64,000 nt of DNA from Desulfococcus multivorans. Lineage in GTDB: Bacteria > Desulfobacterota > Desulfobacteria > Desulfobacterales > Desulfococcaceae. The first letter of the stretch is position 1. Every line of letters starts with the position of its first letter. The notes beneath the pieces were generated by a model, which saw only the letters and a list, made by a program, of their open reading frames with translations, did no database searches and had not been told where the DNA came from. Of this stretch, positions 55,878-64,000 are shown one piece after another. The stretch covers positions 1,018,001-1,082,000 of the forward strand of contig NZ_CP015381.1 of NCBI RefSeq assembly GCF_001854245.1. Reading direction: 5' to 3'. The translations under genes were made by a program, and so were the position numbers.

Positions 55878-57188
55878 TCATATTACCACCATCGTCGGCA
55901 AGGGCTTGATGAATTCCTGCCGGAGACTGTAAGTATAAGCACCCTGGGTGGGGATCAGCAGAAGATCGCCGGGCATGATGGCCTCTCCCCAGTAAGCATA
56001 ACCCCAGACATCGTGGGGGGTGCAGAGTGCCCCCAGGATATGGCAATGGTGCTCGGTCATTGCCGGCCGGGAGAGATTGAGCACGGGAAAATAATCGGTT
56101 TCGTAACGCTCCCAGCCCACCGCATTGGTACCGGCGTCGGTGATGACGAGGTCGGGCGCCTTCCGGTCGACCACCGAAACGAGGATGTGCATGGCGTCAT
56201 TGACGAGCCAGCGGCCGGGCTCGAAACAGATCCGGCAGGGGGTAAGGGACCGGAGCCGGCTTTGGACGACCGGTCCCAATGTCTCGGCAAATTTTTCGAT
56301 GGGAAGGGACGGTATCCGGTATCGAGGCGAGGCGGTTGCAACGGTCTGTCCCATGGCTTTTCGGATCAACCCTTCGGGTGTTCCGCCGGAGTGGAGCCAT
56401 TCGCCCTGTTCAGGCCAATAGCCCCCGCCGATGTCGATAAAGGCGATCTGCGCAAGAAAGGCTTCCGGCATTTTCCGCAGAATCCTGCTCAGCAGCTCGA
56501 TAAAGGCGGTCTGGGCGTCGGGAGAGAGATTCCAGCTAGTGTGGAACTGAAGTCCTTGAAGTCGTACATGAGGACAGTTCCGGGCGGTGTCGAAAAAGGC
56601 GACGAGACGTTCCGGTGCGATCCCGAATTTGCGCCAGAGTCCGTCGGCGTTGGTGGTCAGGCGGACACCCGCACGAATCCGGCGTCCTCGTGATGCGGCT
56701 GCCGCCTCCAGACGTGACAACTCACCGAAACTGTCCAGGAGGATCGTTACGCTGTCGGCGTGATCGATCGCCATGTCAAGCTCTGCCGTCGTCTTTCCCG
56801 GTCCGCTGAAAATGATGTCTTTTGCCCCCAGATCTATGGCTGCGGCTAATTCCGGACCGCCTGACACATCCAGTCCGAATCCCTGTGACATCAATGTCGC
56901 GGCAACCGCCGGGTGATTGTTGCTCTTCATGGCGTAATAAAACCCCGTCTCCGGCAAAACGTCCTGAAAGGCCTGGATGAAGCGGCGTGCGCGTTCCTTC
57001 AACACCGAGGTTTCAAGGAGGTAGATGGGAGAAGGATGGTGCCGGATGACGTCCAGATAAAAAGTGCGTCGGTCAAAATGACGGCGCACGAAGGCCGCGA
57101 GGGATGCTTCGGGAAAGGGCGGCAGGGACTGTTCAATGATCCGGTCGAGGTCCGCCGGTTTGATGGGAACGTGGGCGTCGTTCAGCAT
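55878..57188 (-). CDS. Fold-type III PLP-dependent decarboxylase (LysA-like)
   Basis: 436 residues related to diaminopimelate and ornithine decarboxylases. The PLP lysine is Lys88 in FYYAMKSNNHPAVAA. The phosphate/ring-binding motifs are LQGLQFHTSWNLSPD, FIDIGGGYWPEQGEW and CFEPGRWLV; the C-terminal domain has the substrate-side GALCTPHDVWGYA and PTQGAYTY. It could be a decarboxylase or an epimerase-like enzyme acting on an amino-acid derivative. It starts at the ATG at 57188, overlapping the ATP-grasp gene's stop by 7 bp. Third gene of the tight trio 59504-55878; the overlap implies stoichiometric expression. Confidence 0.88.
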   Translation of the reverse strand: MLNDAHVPIKPADLDRIIEQSLPPFPEASLAAFVRRHFDRRTFYLDVIRHHPSPIYLLETSVLKERARRFIQAFQDVLPETGFYYAMKSNNHPAVAATLMSQGFGLDVSGGPELAAAIDLGAKDIIFSGPGKTTAELDMAIDHADSVTILLDSFGELSRLEAAAASRGRRIRAGVRLTTNADGLWRKFGIAPERLVAFFDTARNCPHVRLQGLQFHTSWNLSPDAQTAFIELLSRILRKMPEAFLAQIAFIDIGGGYWPEQGEWLHSGGTPEGLIRKAMGQTVATASPRYRIPSLPIEKFAETLGPVVQSRLRSLTPCRICFEPGRWLVNDAMHILVSVVDRKAPDLVITDAGTNAVGWERYETDYFPVLNLSRPAMTEHHCHILGALCTPHDVWGYAYWGEAIMPGDLLLIPTQGAYTYSLRQEFIKPLPTMVVI

Positions 57189-58456
57189 GGCGCCATTCTC
57201 AACGCTATCCGACCGGCCAGGTCGTCGCACTGGCGCGTTAGTTCCGTCCCGTTTTCAGACGGGGTGAAAATGACGTGGCCAAGGAGCCATGAGTCGTAGT
57301 CCTCGGGAGGCATCCGGATCGTATCCGAAGGCTTCCGGATGATGGTGACCTGGGAAACCCGGGGATCTGCGGCCAGGCGGCGCCAGTCGATCTCCTCCAC
57401 CACCCCCGGCCTATCGGCAAAAAGACGGAGGCCGACGTACGATTTCAGCGGGTTATGCGACTTCAATGCGATCTGCCGATTTTCTGCAACATCGAGAGAG
57501 AGCTTCAGCATGTCGATACCCATGGATTCCCGGATCAGAAAGGGAAGGCAGTCTCCCCCCGGCCGCGGGCTCAACTCCAGAAGCCGGATGTCACCATTCC
57601 TGACGATCAGATCCACCATACAGACTCCCTTGTAGATCCCCAGCGCTTCGGCGCCTTCCCGAAGTCGACGACGGAGATTCGTCGCCGGAATGTCGCCTGG
57701 AAGATCGTCGATCAGGACATACCCCCGGATGGTGCCGAAGGGACCCTTGGGAGAGCGAATCTTTCGGGTCAGGCGGATAATCCGGATTTGACGGTTTTCA
57801 ATGATGAAGTCGCAGCTGAACTCCTCCCCTTCAATGAATTCCTCCGCGATGATGACGGGACCTTCGGCCGGATCGACCCTGTACATCCGACTGTGTTGCC
57901 TGCGGCGGAGTCCTCTTTCGATTTCCGTGAATGCCGTCCGGCTCTCCTCCGGCCCTCGGCAAGCGAAGACCAACTCGCTGCCGCTGCCGGTGGCGGGCTT
58001 CAGAACGATCGTTCCTTTCGTTTCCTGGCTGAAGGCCTCAGCGGCCTCGATCGAGGATATGCGACGGGCCTGGGGACAAGGAATCCCTCGTACCTTCCAG
58101 GCCGCTTTTGTCGCGGCCTTATCCCGACACCGTCGCACCGCCTCGACGGACGGGTAGGGCAGGTTGTGGATACTCGCGACGACAGCGGCCAGGATCATGG
58201 ATTCACAGTCGAAGCAGGCAATGCCGGAAAGTTGCAGTCGCCGGTCCTCCAGGTGGCGTTCCAGGGCGTTCAGTACCTGAGGCGTATTCGTCAGGTCACA
58301 GAGAATCTCCTCGTCGGAAGGCGGAGAAGGTTCCGTCGCCTGATGCCGGACGCCGGGGTCGGTAAGGAAAAAAGCCCTCCCGGGTGAGGTGCGGCGAATC
58401 CAATCGATGTAATCGGTGGTGGTACCCACGACGAGCACCCGGGGATCAGCAGACAC
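57182..58456 (-). CDS. ATP-grasp ligase
   Basis: 424 residues. The central ATP-grasp fold has KGTIVLKPATGSGSELVFAC (P-loop-like ATP contact), VIIAEEFIEGEEFSCDFIIE and the metal-binding LLELSPRPGGDCLPFLI; an N-terminal Rossmann-like domain (VLVVGTTTDYIDWIRRTSPG) precedes it. Such proteins join a carboxylate to an amine through an acyl phosphate. The GGD-type C-terminal motif resembles amino acid and carboxylate ligases. It overlaps the GNAT gene's end by 11 bp and the decarboxylase gene's start by 7 bp. The substrate is unknown. Confidence 0.88.
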   Translation of the reverse strand: MSADPRVLVVGTTTDYIDWIRRTSPGRAFFLTDPGVRHQATEPSPPSDEEILCDLTNTPQVLNALERHLEDRRLQLSGIACFDCESMILAAVVASIHNLPYPSVEAVRRCRDKAATKAAWKVRGIPCPQARRISSIEAAEAFSQETKGTIVLKPATGSGSELVFACRGPEESRTAFTEIERGLRRRQHSRMYRVDPAEGPVIIAEEFIEGEEFSCDFIIENRQIRIIRLTRKIRSPKGPFGTIRGYVLIDDLPGDIPATNLRRRLREGAEALGIYKGVCMVDLIVRNGDIRLLELSPRPGGDCLPFLIRESMGIDMLKLSLDVAENRQIALKSHNPLKSYVGLRLFADRPGVVEEIDWRRLAADPRVSQVTIIRKPSDTIRMPPEDYDSWLLGHVIFTPSENGTELTRQCDDLAGRIALRMAPC

Positions 58457-59504
58457 TTTCGGCGCTCCGGGTTCGGGATCCGATCGCCTGGGGGCGTCGA
58501 TGCATATCGGCAGGCGTGGTTATCCGGGACGGGAAGCGCATCCTCGGGCAAATCTGCAGCTGTTTTGCTTCCTGCTGAACGGAAATCCGGAGTTGATAAA
58601 GCGGCCGTGGGGTGAGGTGGAAACGCTCTTTCCAACCGAAATCCCCACACAGAAAGTCGACCGAGTCCAATCTCATCCGGCAGGCCCATTCCAGATGATG
58701 GAAATTGATCAGCTTGGCGATGCCGGGGAATTCGGGGTTGGTGCCGCCGGCCAGCACCGTGTAGTTCGAACCCTTTCGGGGTACATCCAGGACGGCCCCG
58801 ACGTCCACGGCTGCAATCCTTCCGCCGATCAGTATCGTGGTAATTCGAAGCATCCCCTGGGCGTAGAGCCACGCCATCATTTTTTCGAAAGACTTGAGAA
58901 ACCGAGGGTCGCTGAAATAGGAACGACTGCCGAAGGCCTCGAGATTCATTCGAAAAAAAGGATCGACATCGCTAAGGTCGTTGTAGCGGTAGGCGATTCC
59001 GGGCGCTGTTACGGCGGCCATCTCCCGACCGATCTTTTTGCGAGATTTTCCTTTGAATTCTTGCAGATAGGCATCGAACCGATACTGGTATCGTCCGGGG
59101 AAAAAAAGGTAGCCGACCTCATCCAGCTCCAGGGGCTGAATTTCGGAAACCAGGGCGGCGTGGGACATGTAGCGCAGATGCACGCTGCCGGGAACACGGT
59201 CCAGGAGAGCCCTCGCGACGCCTGTATCGGCTGCGGTGATCCGGTTCTGTTCCAGCCAGGTTTTGCCCGCCCACAACTCTCCCGGAAAAAAACCGAAGCT
59301 TTCCGGGTCGTCCATCCGGCTGAGAGGCAGCAATCCAACGGTGTGACCGTTTTCCTCGGCCACGATGAAAAAAGGCTCCCGATCGAAGGCGGCGGCAAAA
59401 CAGGTCCGTACCGGCCATAAATCGAAGATATTTTCCACCGGACGGGCGTTCTCCCAGATTCTTCTGCATAGGTCGAAGTCTTCAAGCTTTCGGATATTCA
59501 GCAT
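58446..59504 (-). CDS. GNAT-fold acyltransferase, FemAB/BioF2-like
   Basis: 352 residues with the tandem GNAT fold of the BioF2/FemAB-like group. FFIVAEENGHTVGLLPLSRM appears early. A central basic segment, KGKSRKKIGREMAA, is followed by the acyl-CoA/aminoacyl-binding half: IGGRIAAVDVGAVLD, YTVLAGGTNPEFPGIAKLIN and DFLCGDFGWKERF. The C-terminal 35 residues are Arg-rich and overlap the next gene. Its role is probably N-acylation or aminoacylation of a small molecule or peptide. First gene of the trio; a sigma-54-like element lies 138 bp upstream. Confidence 0.85.
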   Translation of the reverse strand: MLNIRKLEDFDLCRRIWENARPVENIFDLWPVRTCFAAAFDREPFFIVAEENGHTVGLLPLSRMDDPESFGFFPGELWAGKTWLEQNRITAADTGVARALLDRVPGSVHLRYMSHAALVSEIQPLELDEVGYLFFPGRYQYRFDAYLQEFKGKSRKKIGREMAAVTAPGIAYRYNDLSDVDPFFRMNLEAFGSRSYFSDPRFLKSFEKMMAWLYAQGMLRITTILIGGRIAAVDVGAVLDVPRKGSNYTVLAGGTNPEFPGIAKLINFHHLEWACRMRLDSVDFLCGDFGWKERFHLTPRPLYQLRISVQQEAKQLQICPRMRFPSRITTPADMHRRPQAIGSRTRSAESVC

Positions 59505-59641
59505 GTCAACACCTTGGGATGATGCATTCGTAAAATTCGATTTTCCGATATGGACAACGATCCAAACGGGTTCGATCGGCCAGGGCTTTCAACCTGAAAC
59601 GTCCGGATAGAAGACGTTCAGGAATGTCCGACAATCGGTTA

Positions 59642-59657
59642 GGCACAAAACATGCCA
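59642..59657 (-). promoter_or_regulatory. Sigma-54 (-24/-12)-like element upstream of the GNAT/ATP-grasp/decarboxylase trio
   Basis: Minus strand TGGCATGTTTTGTGCC against the consensus TGGCACG-N4-TTGCW: GG and GC are exactly 12 nt apart, with three mismatches at non-invariant positions. It predicts a start near 59631 and a 127-nt leader to the GNAT ATG. The element is nearly self-complementary, so a weaker reading exists on the plus strand. Confidence 0.5.
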
Positions 59658-59973
59658 GGGATTATAAATAAGATATCCTTTTGATATGACAATAGATCAT
59701 GAAAGGAAAGATTTCAGCACCGTTGCCGCCGGCAAAGAAAAAAGTATTTATATACTATTATTTTTTGAAAATGGTATATAGGTGCTGATATTGTCGGATC
59801 ATGGACAGGCATTGCCGACACGGCGCAGGTTCGGCAGAGGATCAGGGAAAAGGTCGATTGTAACAATTTGATAACAAGATTAAAATATTCATGATGATCG
59901 GACGTGATATGTGGCTCGGAACACGTATTTCAGGATATTATCGGTATGATCATACCGTATTTGAGGAGCGCGT
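59658..59973. promoter_or_regulatory. Control region between the trio and its divergent activator gene
   Basis: No gene seen. It contains TTGCCG-C-CGGCAA (59723-59735), a related TTGCCG-ACA-CGGC (59812-59824), and the perfect 16-bp palindrome CGGTATGATCATACCG (59942-59957), 16 bp before the activator's ATG. The first two sit about 90 and 180 bp upstream of the sigma-54-like start, a normal distance for enhancer sites. The 16-bp palindrome is placed for autoregulation. All of these functions are inference. Confidence 0.45.
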
Positions 59974-61392
59974 ATGTTGATTAAACTGGTCCTGGCCGTC
60001 CAGGACAAACGGCTTCAGAAATATCTGGCCCAGAGCTTTTCCCTCTCGGATATCCGCGTGGAATCCTTTGGGAACCTCGTTTCTCCCTGGCAGAAGGTCA
60101 TGCGCAGCTGCGGAGACATCATCGTCATCAGCGAGTCGATCATCCCCCGACCTTCGGAATCCGGTATTGCCATGCTGAATGATCTGCCGGAAAACCCGAC
60201 GACGGTCATCCTCCACGATGGGGATTCCTCCGAGGAACACGCTCAACTCGTGGCCGCCGGCGCCGACGTGGTGCTTTTTTCCGGGGTTTCGAAGAAGCGA
60301 CTCCTCGAGGCCATCGAGACGACCCTGGAATCCCGGCGACAGTTGATCCAACTGAATCGCTTTCATCCGAAGCATCCGACAAAGCCGCAGTTGTCGGATT
60401 TTGTCCTGGAAAGCGACAGCATGCGGATCTTCATCGACGAGGTTCGGCAGGTGAGCACAAGCAATTCACCGCTGTTGATCATGGGGGAGACGGGTGTCGG
60501 CAAGGAGCACCTGGCCAAGGCTATCCACGCTGAAAGCCCCCGCGCTACAGGCCCCTTCATTGCCGTCAACACGGCCGCTCTGCCCGAACAGATACTGGAA
60601 AGCGAGCTTTTCGGGCATGCGGAGGGGGCATTCACCGGCGCTGTCAGATCCCGGCGGGGAACCTTTGAGCTGGCCCACAACGGAACGATTTTTTTGGATG
60701 AGATCGGTGAGATGCCGCTCCACCTTCAGGCGAAACTGCTTCGGGTTCTGCAGGATTACGAGGTGAAGCCCATCGGCAGCGAGAGTCCCATTTGGGTGGA
60801 TGTCCGGGTGATCGCCGCCACCAATCGCGATCTGGAAAAGGAGGTGACCCGGAAAAATTTCCGGAAGGACCTCTACTATCGGCTGAGCGTGGTGACCCTG
60901 ACGATACCGCCCCTTCGGAAACGCAAGGAGGATATCCCTCACATGGCCCGTCATTTTCTCGATCTTTACCGATACAAGATCGGTCGGGACGTGGAAGGGA
61001 TATCCGACGCGGCCATGAAGGCGTTGAGTCATTATGAATGGCCCGGAAACGTCAGGGAACTGATGAACGTCATTGAACGGGCCATTCTCATCTGCCACGA
61101 CAGTGAAATTTCAGTGCGGGATTTACCCTCGGTATTCCACGACAACGGTGTCTTGTCGACCCGGATCCTGGACGGCGGTTTGCCGAACCTGGAGACTGCG
61201 TGGAAAGGCAGAACGCTGCCCGAGGTCCGGGACGAGATGGTGAGTCACCTCGAGCGGCGCTACATCGAAATGGTACTCCGGAAGACCGGGGGCCGTGTCG
61301 GGAAGGCCGCACGTATTGCCGGCATTCACCCTCGGGGGCTGTATGACAAGATGAAGACCTTTGGCATTCGCAAAGAGGATTTTAAACGATAA
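59974..61392 (+). CDS. Sigma-54-dependent transcriptional activator with a degenerate receiver domain
   Basis: 472 residues. Residues 1-120 have a receiver-like fold, but the phospho-Asp position reads Ser in IIVISESIIP; the usual DD pair, the Thr and the Lys are also absent. The AAA+ domain is intact: Walker A GETGVGKE (171-178), the sigma-54-contacting GAFTGA (218-223), Walker B TIFLDE (238-243) and RKDLYYRLSVVTLTIPPLRK. A Fis-type helix-turn-helix closes the protein (GRVGKAARIAGIHPRGLYDK). TTGAGGAGCGCGT precedes the ATG. It is probably controlled by a ligand, partner protein or its own level rather than by a histidine kinase. Its divergent position to the trio suggests the trio is its target. 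Confidence 0.93.
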   Translation: MLIKLVLAVQDKRLQKYLAQSFSLSDIRVESFGNLVSPWQKVMRSCGDIIVISESIIPRPSESGIAMLNDLPENPTTVILHDGDSSEEHAQLVAAGADVVLFSGVSKKRLLEAIETTLESRRQLIQLNRFHPKHPTKPQLSDFVLESDSMRIFIDEVRQVSTSNSPLLIMGETGVGKEHLAKAIHAESPRATGPFIAVNTAALPEQILESELFGHAEGAFTGAVRSRRGTFELAHNGTIFLDEIGEMPLHLQAKLLRVLQDYEVKPIGSESPIWVDVRVIAATNRDLEKEVTRKNFRKDLYYRLSVVTLTIPPLRKRKEDIPHMARHFLDLYRYKIGRDVEGISDAAMKALSHYEWPGNVRELMNVIERAILICHDSEISVRDLPSVFHDNGVLSTRILDGGLPNLETAWKGRTLPEVRDEMVSHLERRYIEMVLRKTGGRVGKAARIAGIHPRGLYDKMKTFGIRKEDFKR

Positions 61393-61404
61393 CCGCGGCG
61401 CGGT

Positions 61405-62298
61405 TTACCGCGAAGGGTTTTCCCCCGAGACGGCGGACATCTGAAGGAAACATACGGCGATCAACGTAAGGGCGATACCCGGCAGAACGGCCCACCCGAT
61501 ATCCGTGCTTCCCATGGCCCATTCCATGCCGGCTACGACCGACGGCGTCAGGAAGGTATAGGCAACAACACGATTGGGCCCGAGCCTCACGGCGGCAAAC
61601 TGAATTATCCAGAAGGTTACGGCCGTGGAAAGTACCGCAAGATAGGCAAGTCCCAGCCAAACCGAGGCGTTTGGAAACGCAGGAAATCCGGTTTTAACGA
61701 GGGTCGCAACCAAAAGGGCCAGGGTGGCGGTCAACAGGCTGTAGAAGGTAAATCGTACCTTGGATTCATTCCGCTGGAGTTTTTTGAGGGCGAGCACATG
61801 GACGGCAAGGTTGAGGGTGCCGAGGAAGAAGAGCATATCTCCCCGGGACAGTTCCAGAGTCGCCATCCGCTCCCAGTCGCCTCGGAAAATAACCCATACG
61901 GCGGCGGCCATGGACAGCCCCAGGACTCCCAATTGAAGGCGTCGGACCGGCTCCCCCAGGAGTCCGCCCAGGAGCGCCGTCATCAGAGGCACCGTGGTAT
62001 AGATGGTACTGGTGTTGATGGGAGTCGTCGATTTGAGGGCCTCGAACATCAGGATGAAGAAAAAACCGTAGCTGCCGCCGACGACGGCATATCGTCCCAG
62101 GTCCCGGAGCTTCGGTCTGCGCCGTGCTTCCTTGAGAAACAGCAGCATGAAAGAGAACACCAGCGTGGCCGACAGGAATCGCCAGAAGGTGAGGACGGTG
62201 GAGTCGATCCCGGGAGTGATAGCCGCCACTACCGGAAAAGATCCCGCGACAATCAGCGTGTGGATGATCATGCCCAGGTGTGCTCGTCTGTTTGCCAT
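61405..62298 (-). CDS. EamA family (drug/metabolite) transporter
   Basis: 297 residues with ten predicted helices in two EamA repeats (HTLIVAGSFPVVAAITPGID, FWRFLSATLVFSFMLLFL, NTSTIYTTVPLMTALLGGLL; NRVVAYTFLTPSVVAGMEWA). The family exports amino acids, nucleotide-like or other small compounds. It converges on the sigma-54 activator gene with a 12-bp gap. An export role for the trio's product is a guess from position. It is 12 bp downstream of the antiporter gene, probably cotranscribed with it. Confidence 0.9.
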   Translation of the reverse strand: MANRRAHLGMIIHTLIVAGSFPVVAAITPGIDSTVLTFWRFLSATLVFSFMLLFLKEARRRPKLRDLGRYAVVGGSYGFFFILMFEALKSTTPINTSTIYTTVPLMTALLGGLLGEPVRRLQLGVLGLSMAAAVWVIFRGDWERMATLELSRGDMLFFLGTLNLAVHVLALKKLQRNESKVRFTFYSLLTATLALLVATLVKTGFPAFPNASVWLGLAYLAVLSTAVTFWIIQFAAVRLGPNRVVAYTFLTPSVVAGMEWAMGSTDIGWAVLPGIALTLIAVCFLQMSAVSGENPSR

Positions 62299-62310
62299 TT
62301 TTGCGTCCCC

Positions 62311-64000
62311 CTATCGATAGACGGCGAGGAAGACCATGAAAATGTGCAGGATGATCACTGTCGGGAGGAGGGCGGCCTTCAACAATCCCACCGCAGATAT
62401 GCCGTTTTCGAAATATTTCTTTAACAATGATTGCCCGGCCGGGTTGGGCGCGTTGGCGATGATGGTCAGTCCGCCACCGCTGACGGCGCCGGCGACGACG
62501 GCGTATTTGAGCGAGCCGGTGAAGTCGGGCACCAGGGTACTGAGAAAGGTGATGGCGGCATTGTCGTTGAAGGCCGTCAGCACGGCCGCCCCGAGCATCA
62601 GGGGAATCTCGGACAGGTTTGACAGTACGGGCTGAATCCACCACCCCTGAACACCGCCGTGGATAACGAGACCGCCGAGAAAAAAACCGACGAGAATGGC
62701 CGGTTTGAGTTCGATCCGATTCTGGAATGGTGCGGTGACCGAGGCAAACCCCAGGAAAAAGAGAAGCCCTGGAATGAAGAGTTCGGGATGGTGGGCGTTG
62801 AGGATGGTCCAGCCCATGAAGAGGACATGGATCACCATGATCCAGAAGGGTACCGGGTCTTCCCGTTCATCCCAGTCAGGATCGATGAATTCTGCGCGGT
62901 CTTCCTCCGGCAAAAGTCCCGGGAGGTTCTCTCGCATGCGATTGAGGAGAATTTCATTGAAGCGCTGATCGAACGCCTCGCAGGCCAATGCGCGATCCAC
63001 TCCTTGCGGCAGGCCCTCGGTCAGATAGGTAGTGAGGAGGCGGCTTCGAATTTCCTGGGCGACGGTGCTGACCTGCTGCTGGACGGTGGCGAAGATCTGG
63101 CGCTGTGCGTTGATGAGGCCGCCGACCTTGTCGAATTCGGCCTCCACCATGTCTCTGCTCAGATAGGTGGCGCGGATATGGTCCCGGAGGCTTCGAACCG
63201 CGAACTTGTCTTCCAACTCCGCCATTTGATCCTTGAAGATCAGAAAATAGACGCTGTTGACGATCAGGATGCCTGTGGCGGCCTTCCATCCGAAGGTAAG
63301 CATCATGAATGACGTGTCCCAGTGCCAGACATTCGCTACCATCAGAACGGGCGGAGCGGCGAAATGGGTGAGTGTTCCCCCTACCGAGATGTTGACGAAC
63401 AAGAGCCCCAGGGTCGCGTACTTGAGCGGTTCGCTTGGCTCGAGTTCATAAAATTTACGCGCCAGCAGAAGGGCCGAAATGGTCATGGCGGCCGGTTCGG
63501 TGATAAAGGAGCCCAGAAGCGGTCCCAGTGTGAGAATGGTAAACCACCAGGATTTGAGAGTCCCGCCGAACAGATTGGCGACCTTCAGCATGATCGTTTC
63601 GGAAAGCTTCAGAATGGGGCGAGTGGCCGCCAGGATCATAATGACCACGACAAAGACCGGTTCGGTGAAATTGACGGTGGAGCTGATATAATTGACAACG
63701 GTTCCCCAGTCGTGAAAGTAGGTGATGGCGGCCACGAGAATCACGACCCAGACCCCGAAGATCACCTCGACCTCGCCGAGGAAATGAAAGAGTTCGGCGC
63801 CGTGGTGAACCGAATTTCGCGGTGCCTGGCCGTTTTTGATCCGAAGATCGTGTTCACGCTCCCACTGGTGGGCAATGGCTGTGAATTTGCTTGCCAGAAA
63901 GGTATGAATGATGGCGGCGAAGAAGATCAAGGTAGCCGCCAGGTTGAACGGCTCCATTGCGATGCGGTGTTTCAAGACCGCCGTGATGCCGTCGTGGACG
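62311..64000 (-). CDS. Putative Na+/H+ antiporter (Na_H_antiport_3-like), 5' end beyond the window
   Basis: About 560 residues visible. Two sets of membrane helices (FNLAATLIFFAAIIHTFLAS, GVWVVILVAAITYFHDW, GPLLGSFITEPAAMTISALL; a C-terminal set with LTAFNDNAAITFLSTLV and IIANAPNPAGQSLL) flank a large cytoplasmic region rich in charged residues (about 275-395). The pattern fits the putative Na+/H+ antiporters of the IT superfamily. The frame stays open to the right edge; the TTG at 63975 and ATG at 63957 lack a ribosome-binding site, so the true start probably lies outside. Confidence 0.85.
   Translation of the reverse strand, partial: VHDGITAVLKHRIAMEPFNLAATLIFFAAIIHTFLASKFTAIAHQWEREHDLRIKNGQAPRNSVHHGAELFHFLGEVEVIFGVWVVILVAAITYFHDWGTVVNYISSTVNFTEPVFVVVIMILAATRPILKLSETIMLKVANLFGGTLKSWWFTILTLGPLLGSFITEPAAMTISALLLARKFYELEPSEPLKYATLGLLFVNISVGGTLTHFAAPPVLMVANVWHWDTSFMMLTFGWKAATGILIVNSVYFLIFKDQMAELEDKFAVRSLRDHIRATYLSRDMVEAEFDKVGGLINAQRQIFATVQQQVSTVAQEIRSRLLTTYLTEGLPQGVDRALACEAFDQRFNEILLNRMRENLPGLLPEEDRAEFIDPDWDEREDPVPFWIMVIHVLFMGWTILNAHHPELFIPGLLFFLGFASVTAPFQNRIELKPAILVGFFLGGLVIHGGVQGWWIQPVLSNLSEIPLMLGAAVLTAFNDNAAITFLSTLVPDFTGSLKYAVVAGAVSGGGLTIIANAPNPAGQSLLKKYFENGISAVGLLKAALLPTVIILHIFMVFLAVYR

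Noticed and set aside
59641-59656. Plus-strand reading of the sigma-54-like element as a promoter for the activator gene
   Set aside because: It matches less well than the minus-strand reading and would leave a 300-nt leader.

Overview
The window is 64 kb of ordinary, gene-dense bacterial chromosome, GC-rich by eye. Gene content suggests an anaerobic, probably sulfate-reducing member of the Desulfobacterota (Desulfobacteraceae/Desulfosarcinaceae-like). The grounds are a catalytic Ni-CO dehydrogenase, a HesB-type selenoprotein with an in-frame UGA, a FadN/FadA beta-oxidation pair, split-subunit proton-translocating transhydrogenase and a complete Mla lipid-transport operon. This taxonomic call is inference. 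I see no tRNA, rRNA, CRISPR array, insertion sequence or prophage.

Layout. 1-5.8 kb (-): recC and the start of recB, with a YitT-type membrane protein upstream. 6.4-11.3 kb (-): pntA1-pntA2-pntB and ftsH. 11.6-15.2 kb (-): fadN-fadA behind a promoter overlapped by a perfect FadR-type palindrome. 15.6-20.4 kb (-): mlaE-mlaF-mlaD-mlaC-mlaA-plsC; mlaF carries a C-terminal degenerate GGDEF-like domain. 20.6-23.2 kb (-): flavodoxin and cooS. 23.6-27 kb (+): lnt, prfB (with its programmed +1 frameshift) and an HD-domain gene. 26.9-29 kb (-): ndk-trmJ-FAH hydrolase. 29.4-35.4 kb (+): phoH-pgpH-ybeY-tsaE-lysC, then a possible 31-residue membrane peptide and the HesB selenoprotein. 35.6-41 kb (+): enoyl-CoA isomerase-like protein, epimerase, nitroreductase, lipoprotein, kdsD and pfk. 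42-45.3 kb (+): glpK-glpD. 45.3-51 kb: DUF2780, DUF2959, then DUF2339-DUF3999. 51.2-54 kb (+): a stand-alone IMP cyclohydrolase, an AEC transporter and a nucleotide-sugar epimerase. 54-56 kb: a SLOG-like gene and an alpha/beta hydrolase.

55.9-62.3 kb is the region most likely to hold something undescribed. A tightly overlapping minus-strand trio (FemAB/BioF2-like acyltransferase, ATP-grasp ligase, fold-type III PLP decarboxylase) faces a divergent sigma-54 activator that has a receiver domain without its phospho-acceptor. The shared 469-bp gap holds a -24/-12-like element pointing at the trio, plus several palindromes. I infer a sigma-54-controlled pathway for an amino-acid-derived metabolite or surface modification. 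An EamA exporter and a Na+/H+ antiporter-like gene follow to the window edge.

Much of the rest is housekeeping: envelope maintenance (Mla, PlsC, Lnt, FtsH, KdsD), translation and RNA quality control (PrfB, TrmJ, YbeY, PhoH, TsaE), redox (Pnt, CooS, flavodoxin), and lipid or glycerol catabolism (FadNA, GlpK, GlpD). Several start codons were moved downstream of the longest reading frame to fit ribosome-binding sites or family N-termini; each entry says so.
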